From an uncultured Eubacteriales bacterium (GTDB taxonomy: Bacteria; Bacillota; Clostridia; Lachnospirales; Lachnospiraceae), in the NCBI GenBank assembly GCA_900319795.1, contig ONPU01000006.1, forward strand, positions 1 through 64,000: 64,000 bases of DNA, given 5' to 3'. Positions within the stretch are counted from its first letter, which is position 1. Each line of letters opens with the position of its first letter. Under the pieces are notes generated by a model. That model was not told where the DNA came from. It was given only the letters and a program-made list of their open reading frames with translations, and did no database searches. Position numbers and translations under genes: made by a program. Positions 27,506 to 36,223 of this stretch are shown here, piece after piece.

Positions 27506-27570
27506 TGCACCACAGGTGCCAGACCCCTCTGGTGCAGATTGCACCACAGGGGTCTGGCACCTGTGGTGCA
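27506..27570. repeat. Palindromic repeat, locus B (two inverted units)
   Basis: Two 31-bp units (27506-27536 and 27540-27570) face each other across a 3-base GAT loop. They pair along 31 positions with one mismatch, giving a very long hairpin. It ends 2 bp from the hemW stop codon and lies just upstream of the thioesterase ribosome site. Confidence 0.9.
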
Positions 27571-27572
27571 GT

Positions 27573-28709
27573 TTACAGATATTCCGCAAGGAGAACGTTG
27601 CTGACTTCCATCCCTCTTCCTGTGAAAGCGAACCTCCCGCATCCGTCTGTTCTGAGGAATCCTCCGGCCAGCTGTTTCCGGATCTGTTCCCCGTAAACAT
27701 CCGTTAAGTTCCGGCCGAACATCTCGCGGAAGTCCTGTTCCGTTACCCCTTCTTTCATCCGAAGCCCGAGGAACATGAATTCCTCCATCTCCGCTTTCAG
27801 GTCCAGCCGCTCTTCTTCCCGCTTCAATAGCTCAGGCGAAGAACTGTTCGTAAGATAGAGGCCGATGTCCCTCGTGTTCCGCCACCTCGTGTGACCGATC
27901 AGGGAAGAGGCTCCGGCACCGATGCCGAGATATCCGCTCCTCTTCCAGTAGCGGGTATTGTGCCGCGACTCGTATCCGGGAAGCGCGTAGTTGGATATTT
28001 CATACTGGGAAAAGCCGTGGATCGAAAGATATTCCTCCGCCAGATTCGTCATCTCCCGCTCCTCGTCCTCGGAGGGGAGGAATGTCAGCTTTCCGTCCCG
28101 GTACATTTTTTCAAATGGCGTACCCTCTTCTATGATGAGACTGTAGGCGCTGATATGCCGGGGACTCAAAGCGACCGCCTTTTCAAGCGTCTCTTTCCAT
28201 CCCGGAATCGTCTGTCCGGGAATCCCGTACATCAGGTCAAAACTCAGATTTTCAAAACCCGCCTTGCGGAGTATGCCAACCGCTTCCACGGCCTCAGCCG
28301 CGCTGTGGATTCTGCCAAGGGCTTTCAGCTCCCGGTCATGAAAAGACTGGATGCCGAGGCTCACCCGGTTCACCAGCGGCCGGAGTAAAAAAGCCGTTTC
28401 CCGGGTCACCGTTCCCGGGTTCATTTCCATCGTGATTTCCGCATCGTCCTTTAGCCGGAACAGGTTTCTGACCGCACTGAGAATCCGGACCAGATCTGCC
28501 GGATCCATGACCGTGGGCGTGCCCCCGCCGATATAGACCGTATCGATTTCATCTTCCTGAAAATGATCCGCCCACGCCTCCAGCTCTTTGATCACCGCGT
28601 CGGCATAGTGCCTTTTCAGCTCCTCATCCGCCGAAAATGAAAAGAAATCGCAGTAGGCGCATTTCCGGACGCAAAATGGGATGTGGATATAAATGCCGGT
28701 GTTCTTCAT
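27573..28709 (-). CDS. hemW: Radical SAM haem chaperone HemW
   Basis: ATG 28709 (MKNTGIYIHIPFC) follows GGAGGAAG. The 378-aa protein has the radical SAM cluster motif C13-VRK-C17-AY-C20, with the Phe next to it (CDFF) typical of HemW, then YIGGGTPT (about 77-84), EMNPGT and SLGIQSFHDRELKALGR. HemW proteins were long annotated as oxygen-independent coproporphyrinogen III oxidases, but members of this group insert or carry haem. HemN-specific residues cannot be judged fully by eye. Repeat B starts 2 bp after its stop. Confidence 0.88.
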   Translation of the reverse strand: MKNTGIYIHIPFCVRKCAYCDFFSFSADEELKRHYADAVIKELEAWADHFQEDEIDTVYIGGGTPTVMDPADLVRILSAVRNLFRLKDDAEITMEMNPGTVTRETAFLLRPLVNRVSLGIQSFHDRELKALGRIHSAAEAVEAVGILRKAGFENLSFDLMYGIPGQTIPGWKETLEKAVALSPRHISAYSLIIEEGTPFEKMYRDGKLTFLPSEDEEREMTNLAEEYLSIHGFSQYEISNYALPGYESRHNTRYWKRSGYLGIGAGASSLIGHTRWRNTRDIGLYLTNSSSPELLKREEERLDLKAEMEEFMFLGLRMKEGVTEQDFREMFGRNLTDVYGEQIRKQLAGGFLRTDGCGRFAFTGRGMEVSNVLLAEYL

Positions 28710-28729
28710 GCTTCCTCCTTCACTCATTT

Positions 28730-29032
28730 TCAGAGGAAACTCATCAGAAAGACAACCAGGCTGCACGCGATCGCGACCGGGAAAAGCCCCGCACCAAACC
28801 AGGCCAGAACAATTCCGACCGCCAGCGCGGCAAGGCCCGCCGCCGGAGTTCCGCCGGCTTCCATAATTGCGGGAAATGTCATAACCGCCAGCGTCACATA
28901 CGGAACGTAGTAAAGAAACGAGCGGATCGTCCTGTTCCGGATCTGCCTGCGGATCAGCGTCAGCGGCAGCGCGCGGAGCGCGTAGGAAACCGCGAACATG
29001 ATGAAAATATAGATATAGGTATTATGCCGCAT
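28730..29032 (-). CDS. azlD: AzlD-family branched-chain amino acid exporter small subunit
   Basis: The 100-aa protein has three or four hydrophobic helices. It contains ALRALPLTLIRRQIRNRTIRSFLYYVPYVTLAVMTFPAI, a region characteristic of AzlD. AzlCD exports branched-chain amino acids and analogues such as azaleucine. A GTG one codon upstream is also possible; AAAGG precedes both. It directly follows azlC. Confidence 0.88.
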   Translation of the reverse strand: MRHNTYIYIFIMFAVSYALRALPLTLIRRQIRNRTIRSFLYYVPYVTLAVMTFPAIMEAGGTPAAGLAALAVGIVLAWFGAGLFPVAIACSLVVFLMSFL

Positions 29033-29050
29033 CACATGAACCTTTCTTTT

Positions 29051-29776
29051 TTAGGAATGCTCTTCCTGATCCTCAATCGGGAAGAAGAACGCCGCTATGA
29101 GCGAAAGCACGACCGTCAGAAGAATAATCCGGTTTCCCTCCGAAAGCGCCGAAATCACAGGCAGTACGGAGGACGCGTAACTAAAGACAAATGAGGCAAT
29201 CACAAGCCCCAGAACAACTTTCGATTTCTTCGCGGGAGGAATGATGATCGCGATAAACATTCCGTAGAGAAGAACTCCGAGCGCCATGACGAGGCGGGCA
29301 GGGAGTACATTTCCCACAAGAACACCGAGACAGGTTCCGAGCGCCCACAGCGAAAGGGAACTGGCCGCGAGTCCGTAATTATAAAATGGATTGAGCACTC
29401 CCTCCTGCATGATCGAAGCCCCGAAGATCTCGTCCGTAATAAAATGTGCCACGAAGAGCCTGTGATAAAATGGCGTCTCGGGAGAAAAGCGCTGTGAAAG
29501 CGCCGCCGACATGAGGAGATAGCGGGCGTTGACCACGAGCGTGATGATGGCCATTTCCAGATACGGTGCCTGGGACGCAATCACGGTAAAGCCGGCATAT
29601 TCCCCCGCCGAAGCGTTGTTGAGCAAAGAGGCCAGCGTTGCCTGAAACGCGGTCAGGCCGGCCTTTCGCGCCGTGATTCCGAGGGCAAAGGAAACCGCCA
29701 AGTAGCCGAGTCCGATCGGGATTCCGTCCCTCAATCCCTTCGCGAAACAATTTCTGTTATTTTTTGTCTGATACAT
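29051..29776 (-). CDS. azlC: AzlC-family branched-chain amino acid exporter large subunit
   Basis: The 241-aa membrane protein has about seven helices. DGIPIGLGYLAVSFALGITARKAGLTAFQATLASLLNNASAGEYAG near the N-terminus is diagnostic for AzlC, as is VNARYLLMSAALSQRF (about 80-95). It forms the exporter with AzlD 19 bp downstream. Its start is weakly marked: no strong ribosome site is visible. It diverges from holA. Confidence 0.9.
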   Translation of the reverse strand: MYQTKNNRNCFAKGLRDGIPIGLGYLAVSFALGITARKAGLTAFQATLASLLNNASAGEYAGFTVIASQAPYLEMAIITLVVNARYLLMSAALSQRFSPETPFYHRLFVAHFITDEIFGASIMQEGVLNPFYNYGLAASSLSLWALGTCLGVLVGNVLPARLVMALGVLLYGMFIAIIIPPAKKSKVVLGLVIASFVFSYASSVLPVISALSEGNRIILLTVVLSLIAAFFFPIEDQEEHS

Positions 29777-29890
29777 ATTTGATCGTTCTTAAAAGCCTTC
29801 CGATTCATTTTCCTGCCGGAAACAAAGCCATCCCTGTTTCGGCATCCCAAACAGGATATCAAAAATTGTGAAAAAATCCAACAGGATCTG

Positions 29891-29899
29891 TGATACACT
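29891..29899 (+). promoter_or_regulatory. Extended -10 promoter touching the holA start
   Basis: TG-A-TACACT (29891-29899) fits TG-N-TANANT. The usual start of transcription, 6-8 bases further, falls on or next to the A of the holA ATG (29906). No ribosome site lies between, so the message may be leaderless. Confidence 0.45.
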
Positions 29900-29905
29900 T
29901 GCATT

Positions 29906-30922
29906 ATGAAAAATCTGAAGAAAGACATCGAGCAAAAACAATTTCACCGGGTTTACCTGCTCTACGGACCGGAGAGCTACTTGAGGATCCGCTACCGCGA
30001 CCTCCTTACCAAAGCGATCCTTCCGGATGAAGGGGATATGAACCTCAACATCATGAAGGCCGATTCCATCACCGAGCAGGATATCATCGATCAGGCGGAG
30101 ACTCTGCCCTTTTTCGCGGACATGCGGGTGATCCGTCTGGATGACACGGGCCTTTTCAAACTGAAGCTTTCGCGCGGGGACGCATTTCGGAAGCCGGCCG
30201 AGCTTTTGCCGGATTATCTGGCGAAGATTCCGGAGACGACGGTCATCATTTTCAATGAGGAAAATATCGACAAGCGCAGCCGCATGTACAAGGCTGTCCA
30301 GAAATACGGTCTGGCCGTGGAGTTCAAGGAGGCGGATGAGAAGACTCTGACCGCATTTGTCCTCAAAATGCTCGCCAGAGAGGGCCTCAGGATCCGTCCT
30401 TCCACCATGGAATATTTTCTGAATCGTACGGGAAATGACATGAATCACATCCGCCGCGAAACCGACAAGCTGATTCACTATATCCGCGGATGCGGCGACG
30501 CCGAAGAAGTCACGCGGGAAGACATCGAGGCGATCGTGTCCGACCGCATCGAAAACCGCATTTTCGAAATGATTACCGACATCGCGGCGTCGAAGACGAA
30601 GGAAGCCCTGTCTCTCTACGCGGATCTCCTTGCGGGCAAGGAGCCGCCGATGCGCATCCTTTCGCTGATTACGCGGGAATTCAACAATCTTCTGCTCATC
30701 AAAGAAATGTCGTCCCAGGGAGAGTCCCGCGACGCGATTGCCAAAGCGGCCGGCATGCCGCCTTTCGCGGTCCGGAAAAGCATGGACCTTCTGCGCTCCT
30801 ATACCAATGAGCAGCTGGAGCGGGCCGTAAAGCTCTGCATACAAAGCGATGAGGATATCAAAAACGGGAAAATCACGGACCGCATGGCTGTGGAGCTGAT
30901 CATTCTGCATGCGGGATTCTGA
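29906..30922 (+). CDS. holA: DNA polymerase III subunit delta
   Basis: The 338-aa protein reads MKNLKKDIEQKQFHRVYLLYGPESYLRIRYRDLL, the degenerate AAA+ start of HolA, with YGPE replacing a Walker A. It continues with a helical middle region and RPSTMEYFLNRTGNDMNHIRRETDKL (about 165-190), then a helical C-terminal clamp-loader collar domain. Delta opens the beta clamp within the clamp loader. It is one of only two confident plus-strand genes in the window. No Shine-Dalgarno sequence sits within 15 bp of the start. Confidence 0.92.
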   Translation: MKNLKKDIEQKQFHRVYLLYGPESYLRIRYRDLLTKAILPDEGDMNLNIMKADSITEQDIIDQAETLPFFADMRVIRLDDTGLFKLKLSRGDAFRKPAELLPDYLAKIPETTVIIFNEENIDKRSRMYKAVQKYGLAVEFKEADEKTLTAFVLKMLAREGLRIRPSTMEYFLNRTGNDMNHIRRETDKLIHYIRGCGDAEEVTREDIEAIVSDRIENRIFEMITDIAASKTKEALSLYADLLAGKEPPMRILSLITREFNNLLLIKEMSSQGESRDAIAKAAGMPPFAVRKSMDLLRSYTNEQLERAVKLCIQSDEDIKNGKITDRMAVELIILHAGF

Positions 30923-30925
30923 AGA

Positions 30926-30957
30926 CCAAAAAAGCGGCCGCCGTTAAGCGACCGCTT
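30926..30957 (-). terminator. Terminator of rpsT, convergent with holA
   Basis: AAGCGG and CCGCTT arms (30932-30957) form a GC-rich stem. On the minus strand it is followed by a run of six U, 12 bp past the rpsT stop. On the plus strand a T-run (30964-30970) lies a few bases after the stem, so it may also stop holA transcripts. Confidence 0.75.
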
Positions 30958-30969
30958 CATCATGTTTTT

Positions 30970-31233
30970 TTAATCCATCTTATCGACGGCTTTGGACATA
31001 CGGGAGATCTTTCTTGCATTGGTATTCTTCTTGTAGATACCCTTTGCCGCAGCTCTGCCCATAACGGCCTGAAGTTTAGAAAGGGCTGCTTTCGCCTCTT
31101 CCTTTGTGCCGTTTTCAATCGCTGCATAGACCTTCTTTACTTCTGTCTTGACCGCTGACTTAGCCGCCTTATTTCTTGCCGCCCTTTTCGCGTTTGTAAG
31201 AATTCTCTTCTTCGCGGATTTGATATTAGCCAA
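30970..31233 (-). CDS. rpsT: 30S ribosomal protein S20 (TTG start)
   Basis: The 87-aa basic protein reads ANIKSAKKRILTNAKRAARNKAAKSAVKTEVKKVY...NTNARKISRMSKAVDKMD, a full S20. It binds 16S rRNA in the small subunit. The start codon is TTG, with GGAGG eight bases before it; E. coli rpsT also starts with UUG, where it takes part in self-control. A strong promoter and an intrinsic terminator make it a single-gene unit. Confidence 0.96.
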   Translation of the reverse strand: MANIKSAKKRILTNAKRAARNKAAKSAVKTEVKKVYAAIENGTKEEAKAALSKLQAVMGRAAAKGIYKKNTNARKISRMSKAVDKMD

Positions 31234-31339
31234 ATCTCTTTCCTCCGTAATAATCTGTTCTCAATATGACTATAGCCGACGTTCCTCCTTTAGCCAAAAG
31301 AGACACGAAACTACGGCATGGGCGGAACACACAGATGGT

Positions 31340-31369
31340 ATTCTAATACCTCCGGGGCTTTCATGTCAA
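31340..31369 (-). promoter_or_regulatory. Promoter of rpsT
   Basis: TTGACA (31364-31369) and TAGAAT (31340-31345) are 18 bp apart on the minus strand, about 107 bp before the rpsT start. The -35 box is a perfect sigma-A match. A leader of about 100 bases follows. Confidence 0.8.
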
Positions 31370-31379
31370 CCACTTTTTT

Positions 31380-31410
31380 TGCACCACAGGGGTCAGGCAC
31401 CTTTGGTGCA
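31380..31410. repeat. Palindromic repeat, locus C, overlapping the comEC stop
   Basis: One 31-bp unit with two changes from the perfect palindrome. It contains the comEC stop codon (31393-31395), so the last residues of ComEC (CTKGA) are mostly encoded by the repeat. Confidence 0.88.
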
Positions 31411-33624
31411 GTCAAGAGTCCACTTCTTTCCGTCCGTCCGAAATCTCAGCATTCCGCTTTGATCCGTCCGGGCAATGACCGTTCCGCTCTTCCTTAAGCG
31501 TTCGAGCAGCTCTTCATGCGGATGGCCGTAACTGTTGTCCTTCCCGCAGGAAATAATACCCACTTTGGGCCTTATAAGTTTCAGGAACTCTTCCGGGGTC
31601 GAAAACCGGGATCCGTGATGAGCCACTTTCAGATATTCATAAGGATCCTTTTTCCGTTCTTTCCGAACTTCCCGGATCAGCTGCTCCTCCCCCGCTCCGC
31701 AGACATCTCCGCAGAACAGAGCATCGAATTCCCTGTAATGGAGATCGACGACGATACATTGGGCATTCGGATCCAAAGGCTTCTCCTCTGCTTCCGTGTC
31801 CGGGTTCCGGATCCGCAGAGTCACGTTCCCGATCCCGATTTCATCTCCTTTTTGAACCTTCAATACCCTGGCGCCGGCCGCCTTCGCCAGCTCACACAAT
31901 TCTCTGTAGGCCGCTATGGAATCGTCGCCCTCCTTTCCTCCGCCCTGTGCTTCCGCATTCAAATAAGGCACTGCGACGCAGCCGACTCTCATTGAAATCT
32001 GATGATCCCGGACCATCCGAAGAAGTTCCCTGATTCCGCTCACATGGTCCTCGTCCAAATGAGTGGCAAAGACATAGTCGAGTCTTCGGACCCCGCTGTA
32101 TTTGAGAAATGGAATGATGCGGTATTGGCCAACATTTCTTACGGACGAAGAACCGCCGTCGATCAAAATTTCCTGTCCCTTTGGCAGGGTAAGCAAAAGG
32201 GAATCGCCCTGCCCCACGGACAGGGCGTCGATTTCGAGGCCGGAAGGAATTTTGAGAACAAACAGGAGAACAACCAGCATGACAGGAAGAGGGAGGATGA
32301 GAAAGCGGCGTTTGTAAAGACGCCATTTCGCGCTCAGCCAAGTCCAGAGAGCGAGAAGAACCAGATAGAGAAGGATCTTTGGGAAAGGAGGTGAGCCGCA
32401 GATGAGGGATGCGCAGGGAAGGCTGCCGGCACAGGACAGCATTTTCCGAAAAAAGGAAATGAGCGCCGCTGCCAACATGGCGAACACCGGCACGTGCGTT
32501 CCGAAGATTATCCCCGCAAATCCCAGCCCCAGAACGAAAGGCAGAAAAGGCAGGGCCAGAACATTGACCGGCACCGAGTACAGCGGAATCTCGTAAAAAA
32601 TACTGAGAACCAGAGGGATCATCCAGAGCCACAGCAGATAAGCCCGCATCAGCTGTCCCCTGTTTTTGAAAATGAAAAACAACAACACTGCCGAAAAGGA
32701 AAGCTGAAACCCGCTGTACATCAGATACCCCGGATTGCCGCAGAGAATGACAACGGCTGCCGCGGCGCAGGCTGTCGGCGTATCATATGTCCGCCGGAAG
32801 ATCTTCGCTCCGATCAGAAGAGCGAGCATAAGAAATGCCCTCAAGGCCGAGACGCTCATTCCCGTAAGGATCGTATAGAACAACATAAGGCCGATCGTCA
32901 GAATGCCGCCCGGCACCTCCGGCCTATGTGTTTTCAGGTAAGTGAAAAGCGTAAACATCACGCGAAACAGCCACATCCCGAGCAGTGTCAGATGCAGGCC
33001 CGAGATCGCGAGCATGTGCAGAACCCCGGCATCTCGCCAGAGCGTCCGTTCTTCATCGGTGAGGCCGGACCGGTTCCCGATGAGGACCGCGCCAAGGACA
33101 GCGGCCGTCTCTTCCGGATAAAGCCGCCTGATCCGTTCATAGATTCTCATGCGCAGACGGCAGAGCATCTCTTCCACGCTCCCGTCCCTTACTCCGAGTG
33201 TCCGGATTGCGGGATCATTCATCGTCGCGGTAATTCCCAGAAGCCGGTCATACTCCGAAAAATCATACTGTCCGGGGTTCTCCGGCTTTTCCGGAAGATC
33301 CAGGTCGCCCCGGGCTTCAATGACGCTTCCGCATCTCACCTCCTCATCACACCGGATCCGGATCTTCCCTGCAGCCAGCTTTCTTTCCGGTTTCACCAGA
33401 TACGCGTCTTTTACAATCAGAGTCACCCGCTCCTCTTTGACTTCCCGGCTCTCCACCGTTCCCACCACGGTGCCGTAAGGAAGCTCCCGTAAAATTTCGC
33501 GCGTTCTTCCAATGCCCGGTGCCTCCGTCTGAAGACGGAAGCCGGCCAATCCCGAAATCCATATCCATACAATGAAAAAAATGGCGACGACACATAATGG
33601 TCTTTTCCGCACAGCACACTCCAT
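31393..33624 (-). CDS. comEC: ComEC/Rec2 DNA-uptake channel
   Basis: The protein of about 743 aa has the three ComEC parts: an N-terminal membrane/OB region (DUF4131), a competence domain with many helices (VLHMLAISGLHLTLLGMWLF at about 205-224) and a C-terminal metallo-beta-lactamase-like domain with THLDEDHVSGI (about 535-545), FCGDVCGAGEE and VAHHGSRFSTPEEFL. ComEC carries single-stranded DNA through the membrane. ATG 33624 is preferred because GAGG precedes it; an ATG four codons earlier has no ribosome site. The final residues come from repeat C. Confidence 0.92.
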   Translation of the reverse strand: MECAVRKRPLCVVAIFFIVWIWISGLAGFRLQTEAPGIGRTREILRELPYGTVVGTVESREVKEERVTLIVKDAYLVKPERKLAAGKIRIRCDEEVRCGSVIEARGDLDLPEKPENPGQYDFSEYDRLLGITATMNDPAIRTLGVRDGSVEEMLCRLRMRIYERIRRLYPEETAAVLGAVLIGNRSGLTDEERTLWRDAGVLHMLAISGLHLTLLGMWLFRVMFTLFTYLKTHRPEVPGGILTIGLMLFYTILTGMSVSALRAFLMLALLIGAKIFRRTYDTPTACAAAAVVILCGNPGYLMYSGFQLSFSAVLLFFIFKNRGQLMRAYLLWLWMIPLVLSIFYEIPLYSVPVNVLALPFLPFVLGLGFAGIIFGTHVPVFAMLAAALISFFRKMLSCAGSLPCASLICGSPPFPKILLYLVLLALWTWLSAKWRLYKRRFLILPLPVMLVVLLFVLKIPSGLEIDALSVGQGDSLLLTLPKGQEILIDGGSSSVRNVGQYRIIPFLKYSGVRRLDYVFATHLDEDHVSGIRELLRMVRDHQISMRVGCVAVPYLNAEAQGGGKEGDDSIAAYRELCELAKAAGARVLKVQKGDEIGIGNVTLRIRNPDTEAEEKPLDPNAQCIVVDLHYREFDALFCGDVCGAGEEQLIREVRKERKKDPYEYLKVAHHGSRFSTPEEFLKLIRPKVGIISCGKDNSYGHPHEELLERLRKSGTVIARTDQSGMLRFRTDGKKWTLDCTKGA

Positions 33625-33722
33625 TTCCTCCCTCATTCCGAAGAATCAGAGACAGCAAGAATATGCGGAAACCATCATGAAAGTCCGGAGCACTCAACGC
33701 CCCGGACGGAAGGTATGTCGTT

Positions 33723-33751
33723 ATTATCGCTCATCTCGAAACCGCTCGCAA
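33723..33751 (-). promoter_or_regulatory. Promoter candidate for comEC
   Basis: TTGCGA (33746-33751) and GATAAT (33723-33728) are 17 bp apart on the minus strand, about 100 bp before comEC. In the leader, GTCCGG and CCGGAC (33683-33707) can form a hairpin. Confidence 0.55.
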
Positions 33752-33771
33752 GTCTTACTTTACATCCAAAA

Positions 33772-33817
33772 TGCACCACAGGTGCCTGCACCACAGGTGC
33801 CAGGCACCTGTGGTGCA
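33772..33817. repeat. Palindromic repeat, locus D (one and a half units)
   Basis: A perfect palindrome at 33787-33817 has 15-bp arms TGCACCACAGGTGCC and the reverse complement around one central base. A half copy of the same arm precedes it (33772-33786). It lies 6 bp past the feoAB stop. Confidence 0.92.
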
Positions 33818-33823
33818 CACATA

Positions 33824-36193
33824 TCACATCATGCCGGCAAGCGAGCCGATCAGCCGCACAGCCAGCGCCGCGAGCCAGGCCACGAGGCACTGCCAGAACA
33901 CAACTCCGACAGCCCACTTGTCCCCCATCTCCCGGCGGATTGCAGCTATCGCCGCCACACAGGGCGTGTAGAGAAGCGAAAACACGAGGAGGCCGGCCGC
34001 GGAGAGCGTCGTCATCACGGATCCCAGTCCCCCATCGCCTTTAAAGAGCACTTCCATCACCGAAACCATGCTCTCCTTCGCGAGGAATCCGCTGATGAGC
34101 GACGAGCAGATCCTCCAGTCCCCGAGGCCGAGCGGCCGCATCAGCGGCACCAGGATTCCCGAGACCGCCGCGAGCATGCTGTCCTTCTGGTCAGCGACGA
34201 GCTCAAAATGGAAATCCATTCTCTTTAAGAACCACACCACGATTGTGGCAATCAGAATGACGGAAAATGCCCTCTGAAGGAAATCCTTCGCCTTCTCCCA
34301 TAAGAGCTGCAGCACGTTTTTCGGGCTCGGAAGACGATAATTCGGAAGCTCCATCACGAACGGAACTGCCTCACCCGCAAACAGGAACTTTTTGTAAATG
34401 AGTGCCGCCACGATCCCGAGGACGATGCCGAGCAGATAGAGTCCCGTCATCACCATCCAGCCGCGCTGCGGGAAGAAGGCCGCCACAAAGAACGAATAGA
34501 TCGGCAGTTTTGCGGTACAGCTCATAAACGGAGTCAGGAGAATCGTCATGCGCCTGTCCCTGTCACTGGGCAGAGTGCGCGTGGACATGACCGCGGGAAC
34601 CGTACATCCGAAGCCGATCAGAAGCGGCACGATGCTGCGCCCCGAAAGACCGATCTTTCGAAGGATCTTGTCCATGAAAAATGCGACCCTCGCGATATAC
34701 CCGCTGTCCTCCAGTATGGACAGGAAGAAGAACATGGTGACAATGATCGGAAGAAAGCTGAGGACACTGCCCACTCCTTCGAAAATGCCCTCGATAATGA
34801 GGCCGTGAAGCACCGCGTTGACGCCCGCGCTTGTCAGGGCCGAATCGACGGCTCCTCCCAGGAAGCCGATCGCGCTTTCGAGGAGGCCCTGCAGAAATGC
34901 TCCGATAACATTGAATGTCAGGAAAAATACAAGGCCCATGACCGCGATAAAAACGGGGATGGCGGTATATTTTCCTGTCAGAACACGGTCAATCCTGCTG
35001 CTTCGCAGATGCTCTTTACTCTCATGCGGTTTGACGATGCACGCGGCACAGACCTTTCGGATAAAGGAAAAGCGCATATCCGCGATCGCGGCGCTCCGGT
35101 CGAGACCGCGCTCTTTTTCCATCTGCAGGACAATATGCTCCAGCATTTCCTGTTCATTTCCGTCCAAAAGGAGCTGGTTGAGGATCAGTTCATCCCCTTC
35201 AATAATCTTGGAGGCCGAAAAACGAACGGGCAGGCCGGCCCTTACAGCATGGTCTTCGATCAGGTGCACTACAGCATGCAGACAGCGGTGGACCGCACCG
35301 CCGTGATCGTTGGAGTCACAGAAATCCTGCCGGGACGGTCTTTCCTGATAGTGCGCGACATGAATGGCGTGCCGGACCAGCTCGTCGATACCTTCATTTT
35401 TCGCTGCGGAAATCGGAACGACCGGCACTCCGAGCATGCTCTCCATCCTGTTGATATCCACGCTTCCGCCGTTTCCGCGGAGCTCGTCCATCATATTGAG
35501 AGCGACCACCATGGGGATATTCATCTCCAGAAGCTGCATCGTCAGGTACAGGTTCCGCTCGATATTCGTCGCGTCCACAATGTTGATAATCGCGTGCGGT
35601 TTTTCGTTCAATACGAAATTCCGGCTCACGAGCTCTTCACTCGAATAAGGAGACATCGAATAGATGCCCGGCAGGTCCGTGATCATGGTATGATCCTTTC
35701 CGCGGATCTGACCGTCTTTCCGGTCTACCGTGACACCCGGAAAGTTGCCGACGTGCTGATTGGCACCGGTCAGCTGATTGAACAGCGTTGTTTTGCCGCT
35801 GTTCTGATTGCCGACAAGCGCAAACGTAAGCACTGTATCATCCGGCAGCGGGTTGCCGCTTCCCTTCGGATGATATTTCCCCTCTTCGCCAAGGCCCGGG
35901 TGCTCGATCTCCCTTGATTGATCCTGTTTTCCCGGCTTCGCATCAGCAGATTCTGCTTCTTCTCCCTCCGGAAGCCATGTCACGTCGATTTTTTCCGCTT
36001 CCGAAAGGCGCAGCGTCAGCTCATAGCCATGGATTCGCAGTTCGATCGGGTCTCCCAACGGTGCCGTCTTCACCAGTGTGACCACAGCTCCCGGGATAAC
36101 CCCCATATCCAGAAAATGCTGGCGGAGAGCTCCTTCTCCGCCGACATTCTCAATTCTCGCAGATTGTCCAATTGATAAATCCCTGATTGTCAT
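33824..36193 (-). CDS. feoB: FeoA-FeoB fusion, ferrous iron transporter
   Basis: The 789-aa protein joins a FeoA (SH3-like) domain at 1-75 (MTIRDLSIGQSARIENVGGEGALRQHFLDMGVIPG) to FeoB by a charged linker of about 45 residues. The G domain has G1 GNQNSGKT (128-135), DLPG (173-176) and NMMD. The membrane part has two Gate-like regions, including GFGCTVPAVMSTRTLPS, which carries the conserved Cys, and about nine helices. It imports Fe2+ powered by GTP. Fusion fixes FeoA to its partner one to one. No FeoC is visible. Palindromic repeat D follows 6 bp after the stop. Confidence 0.96.
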   Translation of the reverse strand: MTIRDLSIGQSARIENVGGEGALRQHFLDMGVIPGAVVTLVKTAPLGDPIELRIHGYELTLRLSEAEKIDVTWLPEGEEAESADAKPGKQDQSREIEHPGLGEEGKYHPKGSGNPLPDDTVLTFALVGNQNSGKTTLFNQLTGANQHVGNFPGVTVDRKDGQIRGKDHTMITDLPGIYSMSPYSSEELVSRNFVLNEKPHAIINIVDATNIERNLYLTMQLLEMNIPMVVALNMMDELRGNGGSVDINRMESMLGVPVVPISAAKNEGIDELVRHAIHVAHYQERPSRQDFCDSNDHGGAVHRCLHAVVHLIEDHAVRAGLPVRFSASKIIEGDELILNQLLLDGNEQEMLEHIVLQMEKERGLDRSAAIADMRFSFIRKVCAACIVKPHESKEHLRSSRIDRVLTGKYTAIPVFIAVMGLVFFLTFNVIGAFLQGLLESAIGFLGGAVDSALTSAGVNAVLHGLIIEGIFEGVGSVLSFLPIIVTMFFFLSILEDSGYIARVAFFMDKILRKIGLSGRSIVPLLIGFGCTVPAVMSTRTLPSDRDRRMTILLTPFMSCTAKLPIYSFFVAAFFPQRGWMVMTGLYLLGIVLGIVAALIYKKFLFAGEAVPFVMELPNYRLPSPKNVLQLLWEKAKDFLQRAFSVILIATIVVWFLKRMDFHFELVADQKDSMLAAVSGILVPLMRPLGLGDWRICSSLISGFLAKESMVSVMEVLFKGDGGLGSVMTTLSAAGLLVFSLLYTPCVAAIAAIRREMGDKWAVGVVFWQCLVAWLAALAVRLIGSLAGMM

Positions 36194-36223
36194 ACTCTTC
36201 TTCCCGACTTATTTTTCTATTCT

